From: Lojkania enalia | Lineage: Eukaryota; Ascomycota; Dothideomycetes; Pleosporales | Length of the DNA stretch: 29,729 bases | NCBI GenBank assembly: GCA_010094045.1 | Contig: ML986896.1 | Coordinates: 1-29,729 of the forward strand | Direction of reading: 5' to 3' | Part shown: positions 19,003 to 28,432 of the stretch, in pieces | Layout of the letters: each line of letters begins with the position of its first letter | How positions within the stretch are numbered: the stretch's first letter is position 1 | Notes under the pieces: generated by a model | What the model was told of the DNA's origin: nothing | The model's input: the letters and a program-made list of their open reading frames with translations, nothing else | The model's database searches: none | Translations under genes and position numbers: made by a program

Positions 19003-19900
19003 TACTAGTTCTTGTTAAAATTATTTCTTAACTTCTTAGAAGGCTTTTTCTTATTTATTTTCCTATATAAAAGTAATATCTTTCTTTAATAGTTAAGTTA
19101 AGAGTATAGTTATATTACTCTAATTATCTATAAAGGTTTATAAAAGATTAAATATCTTTAACTAACTTTAAAATTAGCTAGTTTCTAATTACTACTAATT
19201 TATTTAACTTTATTTATAGTTATTCTAGTTTAATAATAAATTTTAAATAGTCTATTTATATAATATAGAATTTATATTTTCTTATTTTAAGGTATAATTT
19301 TACTACTTATAATACGCGTAGTACTTATTTAATATATTTCTTATATTCTTACTTTATTTTTAAATATATAAGAATATCGTCTAAATAAACTATATAAAAT
19401 TGTCTAAAATACAGTCTTAATACCTTATTAATTTATTTTTAGAAAGTAGCTAGTATATTAGTAAGTCTAAATAGTATAATTAGGTATTTAAAAAGTCCCT
19501 TTTTTATTCTTAATACTATTTTCTATTTGTCTTCTTTTTTAATATAGATCTAGTAGTATATATTCTAAATATCTAATTTTATAAAGATAGTAGCTTCTCT
19601 TAATTAGTCTCTTAAATTATAGATAAGTAGTAAGAGATATTAGTCCTTAATAGTAATATTATTAATAGTACAATAATCGATATATATTTATAGGTCTATT
19701 ATTTCTTTTTTATCTATAAAAAGTATAGAATATACTACTAGTAAGTTTAATTTTTAGATTATTTCTTTTTTCAGATACTCGTCTATATATTATTTTAGAA
19801 CTTCTACTTCTCTTAATATTAGACTATATATTAGTTTATAGCTAAGTTCTTTTTCTAGTTATAGTTTAATTTTATAATTATATTCTCTATATTTAAGTAG
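19003..19900 (-). pseudogene. Gypsy-2 reverse transcriptase relic
   Basis: Minus-strand blocks in order: ILFIDKKEIIDL (near 19,730), IDYCTINNITIKDRYLLLLI (near 19,690-19,630; usual form VDYRALN.ITIKDRYPLPLI), EATIFTKLDI (near 19,590), and FYIVYLDDILIYLKN near 19,403-19,360. The catalytic YLDD is unchanged: its Asp codons follow A and C, not T, so they are poor RIP targets. The thumb and connection text continues to the edge of element C. This is one of the few active sites in the window to escape conversion, although the frame is full of stops elsewhere. Confidence 0.85.
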
Positions 19901-20899
19901 ATATTATAGTAGTTTTTAGAATTATTCTATTAAGTATTAGTATTCTTTAAATATACTATATAATATATTTTCTATTAGGAATAATTCTTTTACTACTTTC
20001 TTTACTATTATAGTAAGTTATTTTTTAACTAGCTGATTAGAGTTTTTAAGGATAATTCGTCTCGTTTACTAGTTTATTTAAGGGTTTTCCTTTCTTAGCT
20101 ATAAAATCTCTAAGATAATATTATAGTTAGTAATTTCTATAATTTAGAATATCTATTCTTATTAGGTTATTTCTAGAATTTTAAACTCTCACGGTTTTAT
20201 AATATATATAACTTTCTTCTAAAAATCTTTTTCTTCTATAGTTTAGATTATATAAAGTCGTTCTAGTTATACTATAAGTATTTCTTTTCTAGTAATATAG
20301 TTACTAACTATAAAATTCTTTATTACTCTACTATTAATAAATATATATACCTTATAGCTATAATATTATTCTAGTATTATAAGATAGTATTCTCTTATAT
20401 TCCCGTATAGTTAAGTTATCTTAAACTAATAGGCTATTACTTCTTTTATAGATATATATTTTAGGTATTTCTATTCTAAACATTTATATTATAATCTTTT
20501 TCTAATATATATTTTAGATAGTAGAGGTCTAAATTTAAATATTATATAGTTTTAGATTTATTTAATAACTTTCTATTCTAATATAGCTTCTTATTTTATA
20601 GAGTTTCCTAGTACTTTATCTTTATTTAGTTGTCTTAGCTATATATCTATATTTTTTTTCTTCTTTAGTAGGTTTTATATTATTATTTAATATACGATAT
20701 CTATACTATTTTAAAATATATTAGATAGTATTAGTTTATATAAGGGTTATTATCTTCTCTAATCTAGTAGTCCTATTCTTATTTATATTATAATACTTTT
20801 AGTACCTAGTATTTTACTAGTACTATACTTTATAAGAAGGCTACTACTTTTTATACTATATATACAGCTTTATTCTAATCTATTATATTAAGATATTCT

Positions 20900-21640
20900 T
20901 CTACTACTTTTATTATTTCTATCTATTTTTAGAAGTATAAGAAGTAGATTTTTCTAGAATAGGTATTTTACTATTCTTTATAGACGTTAATAATATCTTA
21001 TTCTAGTCTATTCTTATCGTAGAATTTTATAGGTAGTTCTTCTTATAGGGTAGCTATAGAAGCTAGAGTTCTTTATTTATACTCGATTATTCTTCTTTAG
21101 TATATAAAATATACTTTAGATACTAGTTTAGGTATTAATACTCTAATAGTAGCTTCTTCTATTTATAATAGGGTATTTATTTCTTTATTCTTCTCTAATT
21201 CTATCTAAACTTCTTCTAGCTATCTTTTTATACGTTTCTATATTACTATAAGTTATATTTTCTTCTAAAGCTAATATTTTATAGTTTTTTTAAGTTGTCG
21301 GTATATTTAATACTTATCTTTATTATAGAAGAACTAATATAGAGTTCTATATTCTATAGTTATAGCTAGTTTTTCTTTACCTACTTCCTGCAGTTTATTT
21401 TCTATAGGCTAGTTTTTCTTTTCTTTCTTTTTACTTTAATATTCTTTTACTATATATCTTAGTTTCTAATAATTATAGTATTTAATATCTTTTTTCTAAG
21501 TTTTCTTTTCTTAAGTTATCTATAGTTTAGGCTTCTTTTCTCTAATAGTACTTAGATCTATAAATCTGCCTATATTAACAGCTTTTACTAAGAAGTATAT
21601 CCTTTAATAGTATACTTACCTTTTCTTATTTTTAAACTAG
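20900..21640 (-). pseudogene. Gypsy-2 gag relic with CCHC zinc knuckle
   Basis: The 14-codon segment 21,480-21,439 on the minus strand reads Y-YN-Y-.KLR-Y-IVKE-Y, which is the spacing C-x2-C-x4-H-x4-C with every Cys and His changed to Tyr. That is the expected RIP outcome for TGC/TGT and CAC/CAT codons. Lys/Arg-rich text surrounds it, as in nucleocapsid regions. The capsid part should lie to the right and the protease to the left, but neither was identified with confidence. Gag packages the element RNA into particles. The limits are approximate. Confidence 0.6.
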
Positions 21641-21700
21641 TATAATTTATTATTAATTCTTTTTACTAATTAGAAATATAATACTAGATCTTAAGGTTAT

Positions 21701-22560
21701 TCTATATATATTATTTATAATAGCGTAGGTAAGATAATAGATCTAAATACGATATAAATCTACTTAGAGGTATATAGGAGTGCGTAGAGGATTAGGGACC
21801 TAAGAATTCTATTAATACCTATAGGCCTTATACGAAAGGATATAGAAAAACTACTAAGCTACTTATAAGGGAGTGTATAACTATATATAGATGGGAAAAG
21901 GGGTAGAACTAGGGATAGGATAAGATAAGTAAAAAGATAAAGCTTTTCGTAGAACGATTTCTTTATATTATTATACTACCCCCCTCTTTATAGGCTGATA
22001 GTCTCTATCTGCGCTAGTTTAGGAGGAAATCGGGGCTATTATAAATAGGTTCTAATATAAAGAAATTTCTTTAAAATATTTACCGATAAGGGTTAATATA
22101 TATAGTTACTTATAGAAATATATTTATTAACGTAATATTAAATAAGGTTTTTATAGTAAGTATAATTAACCTATATATCGGCTAGTAACTACTATTATAA
22201 TAGTTTATTAATATTGCAATTTCGTCGTATATAGTAATAAGCGTTTACTAGCTTTAATATATTACTAGGTTACTATTAACTGAGCTTCCTTAACTAAATA
22301 ATAACTTCTACTCTATACGTATTATTATACGTCTCTAGAACTATTAATTATTAAAGTATTACTAACGTTTTATAGAAAAAAATTAATTAATATACTACTC
22401 CGCCTACCTCCTAAAGCCTCTTTAGAGGTCTTCTAGGTTATCTACCTTTAAACTATATATATATTCGCCCGCGGATAGTATATAATATTTTTCTTTTAGT
22501 CTTTAAGATTAAAAAAATGCAAGTATTATACTTTATAAAATAAAAAGTACAACCCTATAT
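21701..22560. other. Mixed-composition stretch with no gene; pyrimidine run and inverted repeats
   Basis: The composition is less AT-rich than the left part of the window. 21957-21970 (ATTTCTTTATATTA) is a perfect inverted repeat of 22053-22066. 22059-22072 is a perfect 14-bp palindrome (AAAGAAATTTCTTT). Between them is a C-rich run (about 21,977-21,987) that is a purine run on the minus strand, like a polypurine tract. It might be the 5' region of Gypsy-2 or the 3' edge of another element; no LTR pair confirms either. Confidence 0.4.
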
Positions 22561-22589
22561 AAATCGTATCTAATACTAGTAGAGTACTT

Positions 22590-22918
22590 ACTATTAACAT
22601 ACTTATAGATCCCCTCCTACTATAAGGAGAAGTTTCTAGTCCTCCGGGGCTATCTTAAACTATAGGTAGTAGCCCGATATATAGGGGATAAAGAGGATAA
22701 AAAAGTAGCTTTTAAGGCTGTTTCAGAGTCTACTTATAGTCTAGCGCTTATAGCCCAGGTTATAAAGAGTTAGGAAGATAGCCTTCTTATAGCTAGTATT
22801 TAAGTAGCTTTATTCTACTAGAGTATTAAGTTGCTCTATTAGGTTTCAGCCTTAAAGGCTCTAGTATCTAGCCTTTAAGCTGATATCGCAGCGCTCTCGG
22901 GCGGCTAAGAATAAAGTA
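22590..22918 (+). pseudogene. Plus-strand reading-frame relic of unknown function, split by Gypsy-3
   Basis: A plus-strand frame with few stops, all TAA/TAG, reads YYKEKFLVLRGYLKL, VVARYIGDKEDKKVAFKAVS, ESTYSLALIAQVIKS, EDSLLIASI, SALKALVSSL and ADIAALSGG. It continues after the Gypsy-3 target duplication (from 28433) with basic, Glu/Arg-rich codons (RREV-like, EGRGRRVEEKRTRKVSNSLL). Gypsy-3 therefore interrupts it. The alternation suggests alpha helices followed by a charged tail. No family is recognised. It runs tail-to-tail into the minus-strand chromodomain end of Gypsy-4, the same arrangement as the coiled-coil relic next to Gypsy-2. Confidence 0.45.
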
Positions 22919-22923
22919 GAAGA

Positions 22924-23125
22924 TAAGAAGGTCTGAGGACACAATGGGATCAGACACAATAAGAATCCATTATTGTTAAAGCTAGAGAAAGAGAAGAGAA
23001 GGTACACGGTGGTGAGATACATGTTATTCGCTTACTTTAGTCCAGGCAGGTATAGGGTCGTATAAGAGCAACTGCTATTATAGCATCGCAGGAACGGGAC
23101 CGAGCTATAGGCCGGGACCTTCACA
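22924..23125 (-). repeat. Gypsy-3 3' LTR
   Basis: It is 202 bp and in minus orientation begins TGTGAAGG and ends CCTTCTTA. It differs from the other LTR at 18 positions by my count, all transitions, and keeps the C or G at 16 of them, so it has been mutated far less. The Pol stop codon lies inside its first bases (23121-23123). Confidence 0.95.
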
Positions 23126-26100
23126 ATATTCCCCTCCTCCTCCTCCTCTTCCTCTGGTGCTGAGTTGTACGGATAAGTAGTTCTTTAGTAAAGTTCCGCC
23201 CCGTATCCCGTTCGAATTCTCCTAGAGCGATTATATCTTTACAGTCGCTCTGGTCGTTCTATAAGGGTATAGTATAACCAGTCCACTTACAAAGGAACTG
23301 CTGTTTTAGGCCGCCTCCCCTCTTACTAATCACTCGTACGTCTTGGATTTTCTCAAGCTCCTATTCATCTTCGTTTCTAACGCTGATTAGCGCTGGTTGA
23401 TAGTCGTCCTGTATTTAACTTGGTAACGGGTCTTGAGCAATAGGGCGAAGTAGTATTGTGTGGAAGACGTTATAAATTCCTAATAGGGTGTCTAGTCGGT
23501 ATATATTTCGTCTAACAGTCTTAATAACCGTATATTGTTAATAGAGCTTATAGAGCTTCTTTTTCCTTGCAGGATCCATCTTAATATTATATATGTTAAG
23601 CCAAACTTTGTCCCCTAATTAGTATTATAGTATAGGATCCCTCGTATAATTGTAAATTTCTTACTACTACTATTATATATAGGCTATTATTACTTGTGCG
23701 AATTCGACGCAGTCTTTTAGTTTATTAATAATCTATTTTACTACGTGAATAGGGTCTCTAGGCTGCTCCGTTAGTAGCTCCTCTTCTAGTTATACGGACT
23801 CTCCTAAGTTTAGGTAATAGCCATAAGTAAGAAAGAATAGGCTGACTTCTGTAGAGGAAGCGTCCCTGGTACTAATAGCGATCTGAGCTAGTAGTAGCTA
23901 TAGATTCCAGTCATCTTAGTAGTAGTTATAATAGTAGCAGAGAAGCTTTTTAAGTAGCTGGTTTATGTGCTCTATACTTCCGTCGGTTTCTGGATAGTAT
24001 GCTGTCGATAGCCTTTGCTTAATCTTAAGAATTCGGTAGATGCGTACCTATACGCCTTATATAAACTGCTCTCCTCTATTAGAGACTATTACTTGTAGGA
24101 GCCTATAATATACTATAAAATACTCGATGAACTTATTAGCTAATATTTAGCTCTTAAGGTCTGGGACGGTAATAAAGAGTACTCCTTTACTCAAACGGTC
24201 CGTAATAATAAGAATATACTTATTACTATATGCGGTTCTTGGTAAGTTAATAATATAGTCCATTAAAATTTCTAACCATACCCTCTTAGGGACTAGAAGA
24301 GAATATAGCAGGCCTTTTTTTCTAGAACGCTAAACTGTATTTCTACTATAGGAGTAGCAATTTCGTATAAAGCGTTTAATGTCCGCCGCTATTCCAGGCT
24401 AAAAGTAGCGCCGTAATATCAACCCGATCGTAATATTCTTACTAGAGTAGCTAGCTAAGTAAGAGTTGTAAGTCTCTTAGATTAGCTTTATACGAAGTAA
24501 CTCGCTTTTAAGAACCTAAGCGCATTCTCTCTATATTAATCTATCTCTTAGGACTAAGAGGTTAGATAGGCTAATTCTAAGGTGACGGAGGGTTTCTAGA
24601 AATATTCTCTCCCCTACTTTAGTAGTATAGAGAAGTATAATATACGTCTTATCTTTTTCTTAGGTATCTTACTATAAGGTCTCTATTAGTATTTACTACT
24701 TCTTGTACAATGTCTCGGTTATAGACTCTCCTCCGTCTATAGATTCCTCCCCTGATGTAGAGTCTTCTAGGGCAACCACCTCTACCTAATTATTAGGAGT
24801 ATCTTTAATACGCTAGTTTCTAGTTTATATAGGGGCTATATAAACTCTATCCTTAAAATTGGACGGTCCGAAGAGTTGGCTAATTCTTTCTTAGATCTGT
24901 TTATTATTAGCTTCTTTTAAGAGATCCTGATCGCGACGCAAGAGAGTATTAGCTAGAATATTAAGCTTGCCCAGCTTATATTTAAACTGGAAGTTAAACT
25001 GGGTAAGGAATACCGCCTATCTTACCTAGTACTTAGAGAGCCTCTATACCTTAGTAAAGTATTTCAGGTTGTAGTAATCCGTACGAACTGTAAAGTACGT
25101 AAGTAGTTTTAAGGACTCCTCCTATTCTTCGAGGCATTATATAACTACTAGTAATTCCTTATTATAGATTAGGTAGTTATACTCTATAGGAAGTATTCGC
25201 TTTAATATAAAAGTAATAGGTTATAGAACTCCTTTATCATCGTATTACAGAAATATGCCTCTAGTATACTAGCTAGAAGTATTATACTCTAGAATCGTTT
25301 CCCTTTTAGGGTTATACTAGGCTAATACTAGTACTTATACGAAGCATCGCTTTAGGTAATTAAAGGTAGTAAGTGCCTGATTATTAAGTTGAAACTATTT
25401 CTTCTCTTATTCCCTTTAGGTAAGAGCTATTAGTAGAGCAACTACTTCAGAAAATTCTTTAATAAACTGGTAGTAGAAGTTTATAAAGCCTAAAAAGCTC
25501 TATATACTATAAACTGATATAAGTACTTCCTAGTTCTAGATTATTTTAACTTTCTATAGGTCTATTCAGATACCCTTTTCCGCATTAATAATAAAGCTAA
25601 AATATTTCGTCGTACAGACCTTAAATTCGCATTTATTAATATTAAGTTAGAGGCCAGCATCTATCAGCTTTTAAAAGATTACTTTAACGTGGTGCTAATA
25701 GTCTTACAGGGAGCCGTCCGTGTATATAAGAATATTATTTAAGTATACTAAGATAAAATCGCCTAAATACTCTTAGATTATACGATTAATATACCGTTAG
25801 AAGGTACTTAGAGTATTTGTAAGGCCGAAGGGTGTAACTAGCTACTTATATAAACCATAACGGGTTGTAAATACTATCTTCCACTCGTCTCCTTCTTTAA
25901 TTCGGATCTTATTAAATATAGTAATAATATTAAGTTTTATAAACTACTTAGCTCAACTAATTTAATTTAGCGTTTCCCGGATTAGAGGTAGAGAGTAGTA
26001 GTCTTTCTATATAATAGCGTTCAGGGCACGGTAGTTAATATAGAAGTAGAGGCTACCCCCTAGTTTTTATATAAACAGGACCGGTACTATAGTTAAGGAG

Positions 26101-27050
26101 TTACTAACCTAAATAAATCCTTTATTAAGGAGCTCTATTAGGGTTTTCTAAAGGACAAGGAGCATCTCCTGTAATATTCTATATAAAGGACCTGAGGGGA
26201 TCCTTAGAGGGCTTCTATCTTTCCCTTCCAGCTCGATTATATAGTCTACTCCTGGTCTTAAAGGTAATAGCTTATTAGCTTTCTATTAATTAAAGGTATA
26301 GAGCTACTGTATATATTTCTTAGGGAGTTTCGTACGAGGGTCCGTCTTCGGCTTATTTTTCAGAGCCTTCTAAATATCGGCTATACTAATAGTAAAGATG
26401 CGGGGTAGCTTAGTAAGGGAATTTTACAGGCGTCTCTTATAGCATTTCGCTATAGTAGAGAAAGTATATACTAAGACTTGGGTAATATTAGCTATATATT
26501 GCTACTTCTAAAGCTCCTAGTTTCGTACAATTATTCCCGTTCTATAAATATATAGGATTTCCATTTTTGGGTTAATAATTGCGTTCTTACTTTACCTCTA
26601 TAAGCGTCCTAAGATTATACTATAATCTCCTTCTATCCTTGGGACTACGTAAGTAAATACCCGACCTGGACCTACCCGACTCCCACCTATATCTAGTAAG
26701 TTAATAATAGTTACCTCCTTAATAATTCTAGCTGAGAAGTCGCTAAATAATAAGGCCGTTAATAGCGTTGAGAGATAGAGGTATTCCAGTCCAGCCTTTC
26801 GTATAATCCTTTTCTCGACTATTATATATAAGTTACAGCCATCATCTATTAAGGCGAGAAGGCTAAAGGTATTATTAAGTAGTGTGGGGGCTGTAAATAG
26901 AGTACTAGTTATCTGAAATTGATTAAATTTATCTAGTACTTACTTATTCGCCTGCTCTTTTTATAGCTCTAAGCGCCGACTTCTATTTAGAGCGATACTT
27001 TTCCCGTTCTATCAGCTTAGGCTATATCTCTGCATTCCTTATTATACTAA
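23121..27050 (-). pseudogene. Gypsy-3 Pol: protease, RT, RNase H, integrase, chromodomain
   Basis: Read on the minus strand. Protease: LALIDDGCNLYIIVEK near 26,860-26,815. RT: FYINYRALNAI (about 26,050-26,015), EGDEWKTVFTTRYGLYK, LVTPFGLTNTPSTFQRYIN, and YLNNILIYTDGS at 25,750-25,710 (YLDD with both Asp as Asn). RNase H: LEYNTSS near 25,300, then YNKELLVVI. Integrase: a FIRNCYSYSR zinc block (about 24,370), ILMDYIINLP, IITDRLSKGV, VSNRGEQF (Asp to Asn) and YYPETDGSIEHINQLLKK (24,000-23,941). Next come a GPY/F-like module (LGDKVWLN...NIYRLDT...FHTILLRPI) and a chromodomain with FLCKWTGY near 23,310. It ends in a short Arg-rich tail with TGA at 23123-23121. Several stops and shifts break it. 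Confidence 0.9.
23126..23156 (-). other. Gypsy-3 polypurine tract
   Basis: On the minus strand an almost pure purine run (GAGGAAGAGGAGGAGGAGG and onward) ends next to the 3' LTR. It would prime plus-strand DNA synthesis. The same bases encode the Arg-rich C-terminus of Pol (RKRRRRRG), so the tract and the coding sequence overlap. Confidence 0.85.
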
Positions 27051-28156
27051 ATAGGCTCTAGCGGTATTGTATAAGTCTGATTAAACTATATACTACTCCT
27101 AGGTAGAGTATAGCGGTAGCTTTAGGTGAAGTAACCCCCATTTCCGCAGGTAAAATAAGTATTCTATTATTTCCGAGCCTTCAGCTCTTTCTTAGTAATA
27201 TTCCTTATCTTCTCTGGTAGCTAAGGCCTTATATCTAGGCGCTGTACGAGTCTATAATTAGCTATTAGCGTTTAGTCTATAATATTATTAATAGTAGCTA
27301 ACAGTTGTGGTTGCGGGAGTAGCGTAAGTAGCTGTCCCTAGCTTTCCCTTATCTAACTAGTCTTCTCCCTACCGAAGGACTATATGAAAGCGCTATTAAG
27401 TTTAGCTACTTTAAGATAGTTATTAAGAATGTAAAGTTTCCGTACGAAGGTCGCGTACGACGTAAGATCTTTCTTACTAATACTACTAATTGTTAATTAG
27501 CGGAGCTTAGGATAAATCTTCCCTTCTAGATCTTGTATCTTAACTTAGTCTAGGTAAGAGTCGTACGACGCTTCTATAGAGAGACGATTATATTTAACTA
27601 AGAACTTAATAAAGGTCTTATTACCTTATCTTAGGGTTTTAAACTCGATCCTAGCTTATTTCTGACGGTGGGGGTTATTATATCGTATATCTATAATTGT
27701 CTAGAATTTGTTATAGGTAAGGGTGCCTGTAGTAATACGTTTTTTATATAACTAAAGGTATATTCTAGCATCGCTCTTATAAAATAATATTATATAGGCT
27801 ACTACTATCGTGTCTATTAAGCTTATAGATAAACCGTTAATACGGATCTTAGTCTTTATACTGCTTTTCCAAATAGAGTACGCTTTACGGTCTCTTTAGA
27901 ACTTGTCCAGCTTGTTAAGTATAGCTTTTATACGAATAGGCTTAGTAGTTATTAATAGTATAGTTGGCGAGATGCTCCCTTCAGGGGCTAAGTACTTATT
28001 TAGTTGCTCCTTAAGCTTCCGATAAAGGCTTGTTCTTTCAAGTTGCTATTACTACTTTTCTTTCTCTAGGCATTCCAGCCTAGCTGCTATTTCAGCGAAC
28101 TGTCTCTGTATAGTCGCTATATCGAATCCTTGTTCTACTAGTCTATTTTGGTCTAT
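27050..28156 (-). pseudogene. Gypsy-3 gag with zinc knuckle
   Basis: A likely start is ATA at 28156-28154, a RIP form of ATG (reading M/I-DQNRLVEQGFD). The N-terminus is helical and coiled-coil-like (IATIQRQFAEIAARLECLEKEK, then LYRKLKEQLNKYL). The capsid part follows, with KAILNKLDKF, AYSIWKSSIKTKI and FIKFLVKYNRLSIEASY, typical of Ty3/gypsy gag. At 27,157-27,116 the zinc knuckle reads Y-FT-C-GNGG-Y-FT.S-Y: spacing C-x2-C-x4-H-x4-C with one Cys kept, two Cys and the His changed to Tyr. Gag forms the particle around the RNA. The 3' limit is approximate because the gag-pol frame relation is obscured by stops. Confidence 0.82.
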
Positions 28157-28225
28157 AACTTCGTACGGTAGTAGATCTGCTTAGTAGTTAAGATAGAATC
28201 TGGTGTAGTATAAGCTTTAACAAAT

Positions 28226-28427
28226 TAAGAAGGTCTGAGGATATAATAGGATTAGATATAATAAGAATCTATTATTGTTAAAGCTAGAGAAAGAGAAGAG
28301 AAGGTACACAGTAGTGAGATATATGTTATTTGCTTGCTTTAGTCCAGGTAGGTATAGGGTCGTATAAGAGCAACTGCTATTATAGCATCGTAGGAACGGG
28401 ACCGAGCTACAGGCCGGAACCTTTATA
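28226..28427 (-). repeat. Gypsy-3 5' LTR
   Basis: It is 202 bp and carries 16 of the 18 transitions that separate the two LTRs, mostly at former CA/TG sites. Its outer tip reads TATAAAGG instead of TGTGAAGG. The bases just inside (28225 leftward on the minus strand: ATTTGTTAAAGC) hold the primer site, but no tRNA match is evident. Confidence 0.95.
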
Positions 28428-28432
28428 GAAGA

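Larger units (their letters stand above)
15254..21700 (-). mobile_element. Gypsy-2: degenerate Ty3/gypsy chromovirus, interrupted by element C
   Basis: Minus-strand translation gives, right to left: gag with a CCHC zinc knuckle (21,480-21,439), RT (about 19,900-19,003), element C, RNase H (17,128-16,650), integrase (about 16,600-15,700) and a chromodomain-like end (about 15,440-15,320). The order and the chromodomain place it among Ty3/gypsy chromoviruses. No LTR pair was found on either side, and the outer limits are approximate. A pyrimidine run with inverted sequence around 21,957-22,066 may mark its 5' side. RIP is heavy, but the RT active site YLDD is still readable. Confidence 0.8.
22924..28427 (-). 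mobile_element. Gypsy-3: structurally complete Ty3/gypsy chromovirus (5,504 bp)
   Basis: Two 202-bp LTRs align without gaps and are flanked by the 5-bp duplication GAAGA (22919-22923 and 28428-28432). On the minus strand the order is 5' LTR (28427-28226), gag, protease, RT, RNase H, integrase, chromodomain, polypurine tract, 3' LTR (23125-22924). RIP is much milder than in the rest of the window, so most domains can be read directly. The frame is still broken: catalytic Asp codons of RT and RNase H read Asn and TAA/TAG stops are scattered. It is probably the youngest retroelement here. It could not have moved on its own in this state. Confidence 0.95.

Noticed and set aside
22500..22530. Possible ATG start and small host gene near 22,518
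   Set aside because: The frame closes quickly on all readings, with no intron signals or recognisable product.
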